A stretch of 64,000 nucleotides of DNA. Source: Cliona cf. orientalis. Taxonomy: Eukaryota > Porifera > Demospongiae > Clionaida > Clionaidae. A model generated the notes under the pieces. The model ran no database searches and had not been told where the DNA came from. It saw only the letters and a list, made by a program, of their open reading frames with translations. The stretch spans positions 5,291,501 through 5,355,500 of the forward strand of contig OZ005699.1 of assembly GCA_963930775.1 (NCBI GenBank), written 5' to 3'. Shown piece by piece: positions 1-9,790 of the stretch. Numbering within the stretch: position 1 is the first letter of the stretch; each line of letters begins with the position of its first letter. The position numbers and the translations under genes were made by a program.

Positions 1-1
1 T

Positions 2-577
2 GATAAAAAGGACAAGAAGTATCCCGATGATAAAAAGTACCCAGGCGACAAGAAGTATCCAGACAATAAGAAGTACCCAGGCGACAAGAAGTATCCCGAT
101 GATAAGAAGTACCCAGGCGACAAGAAGTATCCAGATGATAAAAAGTACCCAGGCGACAGGAAGTATCCAGATGATAAGAAGTACAAGAAGTATCCCGATG
201 ATAAAAAGTACCCAGGCGACAAGAAGTATCCAGATGATAAGAAGTACAAGAAGTATCCCGATGATAAAAAGTACCCAGGCGATAAGAAGTATCCAGACGA
301 TAAGAAGTACCCAGGTGACAAGAAGTGTCCAGACCACAAGAAGTATCCAGATGATAAGAAATATCCATATGACAAAAAGTATCCATATGATAAGAAGTAC
401 CCATATGATCATGGATCCAAACTATACTCACACAGGTACTGGTACAAGGTTTGGCACAATCCATACAAATATGGTTACAAACATGGCTATGGTAAGCATG
501 GCTATCGTAAGCATCATGGCTATGGCAGACGTCATGGCCTTGGTAAATATAAGCATCATGGTTATGGCAAATTCTAA
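2..577 (+). CDS. Lys/Tyr-rich hexapeptide-repeat protein, 5'-truncated
   Basis: This frame is open from the window edge to a TAA at 575-577, giving at least 191 residues with no start in view. The first two thirds are a tandem array of six-residue units of the form D-K-K-Y-P-(G/D/Y), usually paired into 36-bp super-repeats. The end is a Tyr/Gly/His/Lys-rich tail with GYGKHGY and KHHGYGKF-like motifs. The tail resembles that of the gene at 2562-3114, so the two are probably diverged paralogues arranged tail to tail. The composition suits a secreted structural, adhesive or mineral-binding protein (Tyr could be oxidised, Lys could cross-link), but that is inference. Long open frames also run through the same repeat in other phases; this phase is preferred because its unit is coherent and its tail matches the neighbour. 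One unit has KKC in place of KKY. Confidence 0.75.
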   Translation, partial: DKKDKKYPDDKKYPGDKKYPDNKKYPGDKKYPDDKKYPGDKKYPDDKKYPGDRKYPDDKKYKKYPDDKKYPGDKKYPDDKKYKKYPDDKKYPGDKKYPDDKKYPGDKKCPDHKKYPDDKKYPYDKKYPYDKKYPYDHGSKLYSHRYWYKVWHNPYKYGYKHGYGKHGYRKHHGYGRRHGLGKYKHHGYGKF

Positions 578-2561
578 CAACTGAACTTGAACTAAGTGCA
601 CCTACAGCTTAATTTAAATTAATTTTGCTGATTTTGTGGAAACTGATAATAACCACGCATGCATATTAATTGTATAATTTTTTTATGATTTTCTGCTATA
701 AAAATATTGTTACATTTATTGGTGTTACAATAATAATAATTTCAGACTGTACCTGCAATGAACGTAATGACCATAATGTTATTATTCCAATACAGTGGAC
801 TCTTCCATTACAGTTTTGTACACTTCAGTGATTAGAAATAGTATGCTATTAGTAATAATTATTATCATAGAGTATTGCCCCTAATGCTGTTAAGCAACTC
901 AAACTATGCATATGACTACATAAATCTATACCACCTAAACTACATGATTATGCTTAAACTTTGGTGTACACTGATTTACAATAATATTATTAGGACACAA
1001 TCAAAATTTAATGTATTTTCCCCTAAACCGAATACTTTCATACTATTATGGCTTCATGTGCTAAAATTAAAATAAAGCATGCATGCATGGATCGATGGAT
1101 GCAGTCAGCCATTAAAATATACCTATGATAATACAAATTTTATATGAGATAGCTATATGCAGGCCAGCTTGCATGAGTAGTCCTGTATATACAGGCAAGA
1201 ATGCATGACAACACTATACTACACAAGATGTTATTTGAAGCCTTTTGTGGCTTAAATAATCATTTTTTTTATGTTATTAGCAGTAGTTCTTGGCTGCATC
1301 TATAATATTATAGCCACAAGTGGTGGCTAAAGATAATACTACGATTGCAACAAATACCTATATAATATAAGGCAAGTTTGTTGCCCCGCGTGCTCATGTG
1401 CAGCAAGGGGTAATTATGTATACCTATTCCTACAGTAATAATACTTATCAACAAGACTCATGAGAACATACTCTAGCTATAGTTGAGGAATCAACTGCCT
1501 AGCTAACCAGGAACTTCAGTGCATGGCTGCCTCTCACTATACATTAAATTTTGTCAGGACTAATATATTATACTATTACACTTGATGTATAATGTATTTA
1601 TATGAAACGATTACCACATCCCTAGTGACTTCATTGTATATGGTAAAGGGTAAAGGGTCACTATGTGTGTAAGTGGCATCCTTAAGTTATGCAATATTAC
1701 GTAATCGTCAAATGCTTTAAAGTGGCACAATTTGAAAATGAAAACAGTGATGACAATTAAACTTAAATATTAATTTTATAGAATTATTTTCCATATTCAC
1801 CTGTATCTATGCCAAATTTTACGATTTGATCATGATACCCTTACCATTCGATACCTTTACTGTTTCAGAAAAGTAAATTTCTACTAGGGATGTAATTATG
1901 TGCCATAAGTGGATTAGGATGTATAGTATTGTGCGCATGTGTTCGCCACATTGTGTGTGTACCATTGTGAGCATAATAATAATATGTGTTTGAGCGGATA
2001 TATGTAAGCTAGCCAGTAACAGAATAAGACCAAATTGCATTTTGAAGCCTCCGTTATCATTGTATGTGTTAATAAAAGTATAGACAATAATCTATCAATC
2101 TATCCTAGATTTGCATGTTCAGCTATGCTAAATTGGGTACACTATAGATATAGGAATACACCAGGTCCTGTATACTCATGTGAACATTACAATTAGATGC
2201 CAGATTATTATTAAAAAGACTAGTGCTCACATGTACACGATATTTACATCTTAGTGACAATAATTATATTATAGATGCCAGGAATTATCTTGCAGCTTCA
2301 GTGAAAATCGGTCACAATAATATTATGTGCAGTGATATATTATAGCTAGAACATAATAATATTTGCAATTGGTGCTCTTATGATGTGTTCATGCATCTTG
2401 CTGCCAATAATGGTACACACTTATCCCTTTGTCACAGCAAAAAATTAATTTAATGAACTTTCTTTATTACATTAAATGCATGCATACATCATATTCACAG
2501 TTTCAAGGAATAATTGCATAGCAGAAACAAGGCTAGCCACTAGATAATTATAGTTCGGTTT
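578..2561. other. Intergenic, AT-rich, no gene recognised
   Basis: This is the spacer between the two convergent secreted-protein genes. It holds only short unsupported frames and simple AT-rich sequence with ATAATA and GCATGCATG runs. An AATAAA at about 1071-1076 could serve as a polyadenylation signal for the upstream gene, but it lies about 500 bp past the stop. Confidence 0.5.
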
Positions 2562-3114
2562 TTATTTGCCATAGCCATAGCCCTTGCCATAGCGTTTGCC
2601 ATAGCCACCATAGCCCTTGCCATGACGACCATATCCACCATAGCCATAACCACCATACCGACGACGGTGACCATAACCACGACGACGATGTCCATAACCA
2701 TATCCATGGCGACGCTTTCCATAGCCTTTCTTGTAGCCATGTTTCCAGGAGCCACCATAGCTTCGCTTCTTTCTGGCACCAACCTCACCATCATTATCAC
2801 CTTCATCCAGGTCAAGACCATCTTCTTCATCAGCATCATCTTCTAGCAAGCCCTCATCGTCTTCTTCCAACAAGTCCAAGTCGTTATCACCATCGTTGTC
2901 ATCCCAGACTGCACCTACAGCCCTCTTTTCTTCACCATACTCCTGCACACTGTTGTCTTCCTCAGCTGGAGCTGCCTGCACAGCCTGTGACAAATACAAT
3001 CAGCAATTATCCACCAGCAATCTACAATGTCATGTAGTTTAAAAAGCCTCTAGCTATTAATCTCACCAATCCTATGCAGAGGAACACTGCAATAGATGCA
3101 GTAATAAATCTCAT
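2562..3114 (-). CDS. Secreted acidic-pro / cationic Gly-Tyr-rich peptide precursor
   Basis: Two exons join in phase: 3114-3067 (ATG, 16 codons, donor GTGAGA) and 2984-2562 (acceptor TTTGTCACAG, stop at 2562), giving 156 residues. The first exon plus the start of the second encode a signal peptide, MRFITASIAVFLCIGL followed by AVQA and then APAEED. A strongly acidic stretch follows (runs of D/E, residues ~35-80). Then comes a furin-like RKKR, and a cationic tail of about 65 residues made of G, Y, R, K and H with YGGYGYGGYG motifs. The layout (signal, acidic pro-part, basic cleavage site, cationic Gly-Tyr peptide) is like antimicrobial precursors, including nematode YGGYG peptides, but also like structural matrix proteins. 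Which one is not decided by the sequence. A TATA-like box lies 76 bp upstream. Confidence 0.85.
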
Positions 3115-3189
3115 TGTCTTAGTTGTGATGATTGTATTGTGAAGATCTCCACTTGATTCTCAACTGCTTGAAGGGGCTTAGAGTGTGCA

Positions 3190-3197
3190 CTTAAATA
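3190..3197 (-). promoter_or_regulatory. TATA-like box of the secreted peptide gene
   Basis: The minus strand reads TATTTAAG 76 bp before the ATG at 3114, with a TGACG motif just upstream of it. Spacing fits a short 5' leader. No other candidate is as close. Confidence 0.5.
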
Positions 3198-4471
3198 CCC
3201 CACGTCAGTTCAGATTCTTTCGGTTGTGATGTACTTGATGTGTCTTTGATATGTACTATCAGTATCATTGCTTGAATGTTTTGGAGCAATACACATAGAC
3301 TTAGTTGGTCTACCAGATTCACTACACTGCAGACTCAATTATTGTGATACCTGAGCATGAACACAATTAGCCTTGTGTGTGTATCAATGCAAGTCAACAG
3401 GTAATTGCACTTTCTAAAAATAAGGTTTTCTACTGGGTCGTCAACATGGTACTCTCTATCAGACACACCCTGGGCCACCCTATCACAAAGACAAACACAA
3501 TTCAATTATTATGGTGATGGATGTTTTTGTTAGCTACTTCTATTATTGCATCATGCTTAGCGTACCATAACCAATATTAGGTAATCAGTCACGCAGAACT
3601 ACGTGATTGACAAGGCCTGCTAGTGCACTGCTGAATGCATGACTCCTGTGTGTATAGCATGGTTGTGACTCATAGTTATGTATACTACATCAGGTTGGAA
3701 ACCCAGTTCCTGGTATACTATATTATAGGGGTTCACTATAATAATATTATTATTATGCAAATTCAGTATGTATGTATCTATCTTGTTTATTGACTGCATA
3801 CTGTACTATCAATATAAGGTGCATAGTACAGCATGTATTGTCCTGTTTTCTAAAAATGAATTTTGTATTCCCAATGCTGAAAGATTCACAAGTATGACTC
3901 ATCAACTATATATAATAAGTCCATAATACAATATTATTGTGATACTGCCTGGCGTCAATAATTAAGGTATAATAAACCAATACTTCAATTAAACAAAGTT
4001 AACTTTAACAGTCAGAAAAAAGATTGATACTGCATAAAAAAAATTAATAATTGTGAAGAGAATTGTAAAATACCCTTGAAGGGAATAGGGAGACAGTTTA
4101 ATTCATACCCAGTTTTTGGTTATCAATTAGGAGGAGGAGGAGGGCCCTGCAGTAATCAAAAGAACAAAAGTTTCTCTGTATATTATAATTATACATGAAA
4201 CAAGTATGTTTGATGTCACAGTCATGGGATAATGTGGCTAATATTATGTACGAGTTATTCACAGTAAGTTCATGCACTCAGAGAAAATCTAAACAGTATC
4301 ATCTCCCTAGCTGTATGTCAACAGTCAGTAGCACGAACTTTGAACCTATCACTTTGTACACCACACCCGTCGATGCAGGTCAATAGCAGCTACTCGAACT
4401 CACCACTGCAATGGTGACGTTTTCGCTATGCTCAAACATTGAATCTACCACCAGACTATGACCAAGAACAG
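3198..4471. other. Intergenic, no gene recognised
   Basis: Upstream region of the secreted peptide gene. AT-rich, with ATAATA runs. The open frame at 4195-4386 has no family signature or splice support. Confidence 0.4.
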
Positions 4472-4625
4472 ACCTCGTCTCTTGCTTTGCTCGAGGCTTG
4501 GTGCCATGTGGCCTGCTGAGCAGGCCTCTCAAACTTCGTGCCGTTCGTTCGAGAATGCATCTCTATGGCCACACTTGTCTATGCAGACAGCACTGCAATT
4601 CTGACCAATCGTGGGCCTTCTGAAC
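4472..4625 (-). repeat. Dispersed repeat, copy 1 (SINE-like)
   Basis: On the minus strand this segment matches 30140-30358 on the plus strand with scattered differences. Shared blocks include GATTGGTCAGAA, GGCCATAGAGA, GAGGCCTGCT, GCCTCGAGCAAAGC and GAGGTCTG. Two inverted copies 26 kb apart indicate a dispersed element of about 150-220 bp. No RNA polymerase III boxes were convincingly seen, so SINE is a guess. Confidence 0.6.
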
Positions 4626-4753
4626 TTGCATCTTTTATGCCCTCCTAGACAAAGACTATAAGAAAAATGATTGTCTGAAAAACATTTTTCGTGTATATAG
4701 TATAACAAAAGCACTGCTAGCTTATAAATTAAATAATATCATAGTGCAGGATA

Positions 4754-5089
4754 TACCGTACTTGCTCTAATTATCCAAATGGCCAAAAATACTTGTTAAC
4801 GTAATTGCTCTAATTATCCAAATGGCCAAAAATACTTGTCGTTTGATGTTAAATAGAAAGTAAATAAATTCGGCCAATGGCTTGTTCAAGTGTAAATAGA
4901 ATGGATCCGGTGGAAAAAAGAAGAGTTGTCTCGTGCTCCTGCCATGCCGTACCACGTGGTTGTTCGGTTGATTAGAACGAGTGAGAGAACTTGAAATTCA
5001 AGATGTTTGATGAATTAGGAAGGAAATAAAATACATAAATTTGCTGTTTGGACTACTAGAATGTTCAAATAATTAGAGCAAGTATGGTA
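4754..5089. mobile_element. TA-flanked MITE, TACCGTA-type, family A
   Basis: The ends are TACCGTACTTGCTCTAATTA and its near-complement TAATTAGAGCAAGTATGGTA, so the terminal inverted repeat is about 24 bp and the target site is TA. A block of about 36 bp containing CTCTAATTATCCAAATGGCC is present twice next to the left end (about 4763 and 4807). No coding capacity. TA duplication and short ends fit a non-autonomous Tc1/mariner-type element. Confidence 0.75.
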
Positions 5090-5202
5090 AAAATAACCTG
5101 GTCATTACCCATTGAAACTGAAGAAGACTCGGCCAGCTACTAGAATTGACCAAGTTTTTAATTAAAGATACTTCTGGGAGAGTACTATACACGTCTTTAA
5201 TA

Positions 5203-5628
5203 TACCGTACCCTTGTGAAAGAGGGTCCATGGGTGGTGCACCTTACGCTGGGCCAAGACAGGGGGATGGGCTGATATTTGAGATATCAGTGTCGCATTTG
5301 TACATGTAAGTTACCCACACTATCTTCATAATTCGAATAGTAGCAGCGGCTATTATTGATTTCAGCCTTATTCAAGCACGGTAATACCAATCGAGAGCCA
5401 GGACGGCCGGGTATCAGGCTGATACTTCATTTTGTGTCGTTGATGGCAGTCGTATTAAGTGTGTGTGGTTACATTCACTAGCCATGCATGATCATTCACT
5501 TGTGCTGAAATGCGGCATAAAGCTAGTTTTATGGCTGTTCGGCAGGTCATTTATTGATCTTACATAGACTATTCAAAGTTCAGTCCTCATAAACCAGCCA
5601 TGGGCCCCTCTTTTGCGAGGGTACAGTA
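5203..5628. mobile_element. TA-flanked MITE, TACCGTACCC family
   Basis: The left end TACCGTACCCTTGTGAAAGA is mirrored on the right by TCTTTTGCGAGGGTACAGTA, and the pairing continues through GGGTCCATGG / CCATGGGCCC. The inverted repeat is about 32 bp with a few mismatches. Non-coding, 426 bp. It shares only the outermost bases with the other TACCGTA elements here. Confidence 0.7.
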
Positions 5629-5671
5629 ATAGTAAAGCCTAGTCTTAATAATCAATTTGAATATTCTGCCT

Positions 5672-7935
5672 TTAAACAAGTGAAATGCTATAGATGACTG
5701 GGCTTACAGATTGTTGGTTGTGATAGTACTGTGCTCCAGAGTACTGCTGAGGAGCAGGTGCTGGAACTGTAATCACTTGCTGCACTGGTTGAGCAGCTTG
5801 TTGTTCTGAAAATAGATACAATTTAAGAATGGGTGTCCTATCTTGTTTATAATATTATGGGTCAGACCCCAGAATACTGGAATATTATCGCATCACCCAA
5901 AAATCTATCATATGACTGGAAATTATCACTGGCAAAAAGTTTAGTAGCTAGGTGACAAAAATTGGAGAAAATTTTCAAGTAGTAAAAGTTTCTGGCTACC
6001 ATAGGGATCTTTTATGCTATAATAATAATTGCAAATCTAATAAGTACATTTGGTGAATAAGGGGAAAGCTATGCCTCTCAATATGAGCATGAGGGTGTGG
6101 CTTGAGAGACATGTGAGATTGGCTATAAGGAAAATGTAGTAGCTACGTATAGACTAGAGACGATTGATTCTTGAATGATGGTGAGCTCACAATTAACTAT
6201 GGCATTTATATGATACATTGTACATGTACATGTAGTAGGCGAAATGATTGACGTCATCACATCCCTGAGTTAAGGGATACATATTACAATCTACACGTAC
6301 CTTTCTAAATGGGCACCAGCTACCCTGAAATAAGGACTCCTCACTAATTTTGGGTGTCCCAAGTGTGGCTGAAATAGAGTGGTCTGGCCCCTGTTACTTC
6401 ATCTCATTACCTCACTCATAGGCTGAAGCAAGCAGTGCCCCAGTCAGTAGAGCTCCACCTGGGTTGTAGTATCCACAGCCTCCTCCTGCTCCAGCAAGTG
6501 CTGACAGCAGCAGCAAGTCCTCAGTCTTAGGTCCCTGTCGCTGTGGAGGCTGGATCACCACAATTTGTTGAGGCTGCTGAGCTGGATAGCTGCCGCTGGG
6601 TGGGGGTGGAGGGTAGCCTGCAGCTGCAGGTGGACCGGCTGATCCACTGTAACCACCAGCTGGTGGACCTGTAGAAGAGAGTTGCATACACAAAATAATT
6701 TTGGTGGTTATAGGTGTCCTCTCTTCACAGCCGCAGGTCTACAATCCCGTGTAAGGTGATTGTATACTAAATAAAAATTTGTCAGTAGCTGAGAAAAGTA
6801 ATGTCTGTTTGTGATCTAGTTAATGACTGCCTTATTTCTGGCTAAACTATACATGTTGTATAATATCGAGGACATTGCGCAGGTGCACTTATAGCTGAGA
6901 CAAATACATTTACGTGTAGCTATTGATTGGCAATAAAATAAATTTGTTTAAATGTGTAGCCAATGACAGTACGAAACTAATGCTAGGTGGCCTAATATGA
7001 ATACATAATGCTCACATACATGTACAAAGCAAATCATGATGTTGGAATGTAATGATTTGTGGGGAAGCAAATTATCATTGAAGCATGAGCTAGAAGCTAG
7101 TACAGAAGTAGAGTGACTTTCTTGAGAGTTGTCATCATGCATGTGCATTTATAAAATTAATGGCAGGATAATTATAGCATGACATTGGCATGTGGTTTGC
7201 CAGCTGGACTGAAAATGAGTGCACATGTGCAATCTCATACAGTGCACATTCTTGTGGTTGGTGACTCAAGCTAGCTACCGGTACGTACCCTGAAACAGTG
7301 TATCACTATACTACTACAGTATAATATTATAGGCAATGGTGTCGATGGTTTTGTACGCATTATCTCATATTCAATGGCCCTTAGCTAAGCATGTGTAGTT
7401 AAAGTGCAAGAAGGCACGATTAGGTATGGGGTTACACTATTTGTAGTGTTTGTAACCCTCATTAATTAAGCAATTCCAAACCAAAATTTGTTATTTGTGA
7501 TATTGTGATAGAACTGGCTACTTGCTAAGACGTGAATTATCATTATGTATTTGCACAAAAAACAACAACAATAAATGACAGAACCAATAAGATTATCACT
7601 TGTGGATGCATGCAAGGGTGTGATGGACTTACCTGGATATGGAGGAGGTGCACTACTAGTTGGTTGACCAGCAACTTGCCCCAGATATGGCTGGCCTGGA
7701 GGCTGAGATGGGTATGGAGGTTGGGATGGGTATGGCTGGCCTGGAGGCTGAGATGGGTATGGAGGTTGGGATGGGTATGGCTGGCCTGGAGGTTGGGATG
7801 GGTATGGTGGGCCTGGATAAGGTTGGCTTGGCGGGTGAGCCTGATACTGTTGCTGTGCAGGGTAAGGTGACTGCTGCTTGGGATAAGGCGACTGCTGCTT
7901 AGGGTAAGGTGACTGCTGCTGCCCTTCTCCTCCTC
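5672..7935 (-). CDS. Pro/Gln/Tyr-rich low-complexity protein, 5' end not found
   Basis: Three exons are visible. Exon 7935-7633 (acceptor CGTGTAG, donor GTAAGTCC) encodes repeats of QPYPSQPPYPSQPPG with SPYPKQQ units before them. It joins in phase to 6668-6412/6416, encoding GPPAGGYSG, a poly-Pro run, QQIVVIQPPQ and a hydrophobic Gly/Leu segment LLLLSALAGAGGGCGYY ending ASAYE and a stop. A GTGAGG donor overlaps that stop. A further block, 5805-5672, is coding-like in a frame giving QPVQQVITVPAPAPQQY, but that frame does not follow in phase from the GTGAGG donor. Either an exon is missed or the endings are alternative. The initiating exon was not found upstream of 7935. The hydrophobic Gly-rich end could be a membrane anchor. 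No family recognised; function unknown. Confidence 0.6.
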
Positions 7936-8165
7936 CTACACGTTAATGGATACAAAAGCATTTTGTGTGATCTTTTGAGCAACTCCACTTCTTTATACTA
8001 CTCATAATCTACACATGTACATATCAGACCTAGTATTGCAGAAATGTTTTATAGTTTCACCATGCAATGACATATTGGTGCAAACTATCATCTGACTCAT
8101 GTGTCTGTTGTTGAACAAAAATTGTCAGATCTCAATATCTTGGCATCTGAGCGACTAGTCTGGAT

Positions 8166-8803
8166 TAGTCTGGGTGCCAGCCCCTTCACAAGAGGGAGGA
8201 AGGGTCTGGTACACTTCGCATCAGCGACTTGTTCTTCACACCCCACGGGTACCGTGGGGCGACAATTGAGTGTGAAAGCGTCATCCATACGTATTGTGAC
8301 GAACACTTGCGTAAGTGCGTGCATTCCATAGCGATACCCATAACAATAATCCGAGTGCAGCTAGCTAGATCGAACGGATAGGAAAATCGGATCGTCTTTG
8401 TGCTTAGTCATGGATTCGCCTATCAGCGCTCTTTGCCAAGATCGCGCTGACTGAATAGCTGACAAGCTGTGCTTCTCTTGGGTACGTTTTGAGGGCCAAG
8501 CGCTTCTGGGAAGTACCAGACTATATAGGCCTGGCCTCGCGTTTAGTGGATAAGAAGAGTAGCGGGCGAGCGTGTCTGGTCTTGATTGAACCTGCAAATA
8601 TCGTTTGATCGCGTTCATAAAGAACGATAGTAGCCATTTCAAACTGGACCCCCCGTCAAGCCCCGTCTATTTAATTAACACTTCCGAATTTATGTTCACA
8701 CCCACTTCGTTAGAGCTATTTTTGCTGACTCAGCAGAACAAGTTGCTGATGCGAAGTGTACCAGACCCGTCCTCCTCTTGTGAAGGGGCTGGCACCCAGA
8801 CTA
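8166..8803. mobile_element. Foldback element with about 80-bp inverted ends
   Basis: TAGTCTGGGTGCCAGCCCC at the left is answered by GGGGCTGGCACCCAGACTA at the right, and the arms stay complementary inward for about 80 bp (through ACACTTCGCATCAGC and ACTTGTTC). 638 bp, no coding capacity. The ends resemble the Mutator-like foldbacks at 27116, 61508 and 62445 (TAGTCTCGTGCCCAGCCCCC). I found no matching 9-bp target duplication, so an edge may be eroded or nested in another copy: AGTCTGGATT recurs near 8158 and 9079. Confidence 0.7.
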
Positions 8804-9790
8804 AGGCCAAGCTTTGTAGATTCCTTGTTTCCTGTCACCCGCCCGCATCCTTTCTAGGCTACCGCATCTACAATTATTATTGAATTTTCAGGCTTATGAA
8901 TCTCATTAGCAGGTGGCCCTTAATGATATTCATGGAGGAAGCAGTCGTATAATAATTCTGTAGTATTGTGGCCTATGAATAATAATTTTTTAGGCAATAA
9001 TAGATAATAACCGCCCGCCCGCATACTCTTGGCATCTTGATGGCGACGGGAAACAAGGATATTATTACTACTGGCCTAAGTCTGGATTGGGCTATTTCAG
9101 GGATACCCCCCTCCCCACATGCACTGCAATAGCTCAGGTGCACAATTTTTCAAATGGGATACATGCATACACTTAGGCAATTAAGACAAAGTGTTGCACG
9201 CCTTTGTACAATTGGTAGCAGGTGTAATCTATTAAATTAACAGTTGATAAACTGCAAAGACTGGCCTACTCTGGTGGCCGAGAGCGAGATAATTTTTAGA
9301 AATTTGGAAAACCACCTAAGTGCAATCAGGAACCGAGTGGGAACCTCGCTTCGCTCGGAATAAAAAATAAATTATATTTATTATGACATCTTGTGACGAA
9401 GAACTGATAAAAATTAATTACCCTTGACGTCTGACGGCCCATCAGTGTAATTGGCTGAGCTTGGTGGCTTGTGTATTAAACCTGATTTAGGCTCCAACGA
9501 GCTGGTACAATTATTATTAAAGGCTCACCCGATTTAGAGCTCTTCTTTTTGAAAAATGGCATCGTGTACGCTGACCATGACCCTCTGGACCATGACAAGG
9601 CATTTGAGATGTGACCTCTTACAGTCATAGATGGTATTATCTATGAATATTATGGTACGGTACCAGACACCGGTAGATATGAATTCAAATGGTACGGGGT
9701 CGTTGGCTACCTGCTCTGGTGAGGCTCACTGCAAACAACAGATTCCCTAGGCTCTCAGCTCACAAAAGGCCTGGGGACAAGGCTAATGTG
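8804..9790. other. Repeat-derived spacer upstream of TRMT10
   Basis: Contains sequence related to the flanks of the 8.2-8.8 kb foldback (TCCTTGTTTCC, CCGCCCGCAT) and a short inverted motif CTCGCTTCGCTCGG near 9346. No gene was recognised. The TRMT10 promoter should lie in the last few hundred bases, but no TATA box is evident. Confidence 0.4.

Noticed and set aside
27-584. 185-residue frame rich in RSTQ/RSIQMI repeats
   Set aside because: It is the +1 shadow of the DKKYPG repeat. The frame at 2-577 gives a coherent hexapeptide and a tail similar to the neighbouring gene.
1819-2040. 73-residue frame beginning with a signal-peptide-like stretch
   Set aside because: No splice support, no homology recognised and AT-rich codons; hydrophobic starts arise often in such sequence.
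2540-2839. 99-residue Met/Val-rich frame
   Set aside because: Shifted reading of the Gly-Tyr tail of the gene at 2562-3114; composition is an artefact of GGNTAT repeats.
4754-4850. Two direct copies of CTCTAATTATCCAAATGGCC as a separate repeat
   Set aside because: They lie at the left end of one MITE and are explained by an internal duplication of that element.
8097-8883. Short frames on both strands at the 8.1-8.9 kb foldback
   Set aside because: They follow the inverted arms of a non-coding element; their similarity to each other is due to the repeat.
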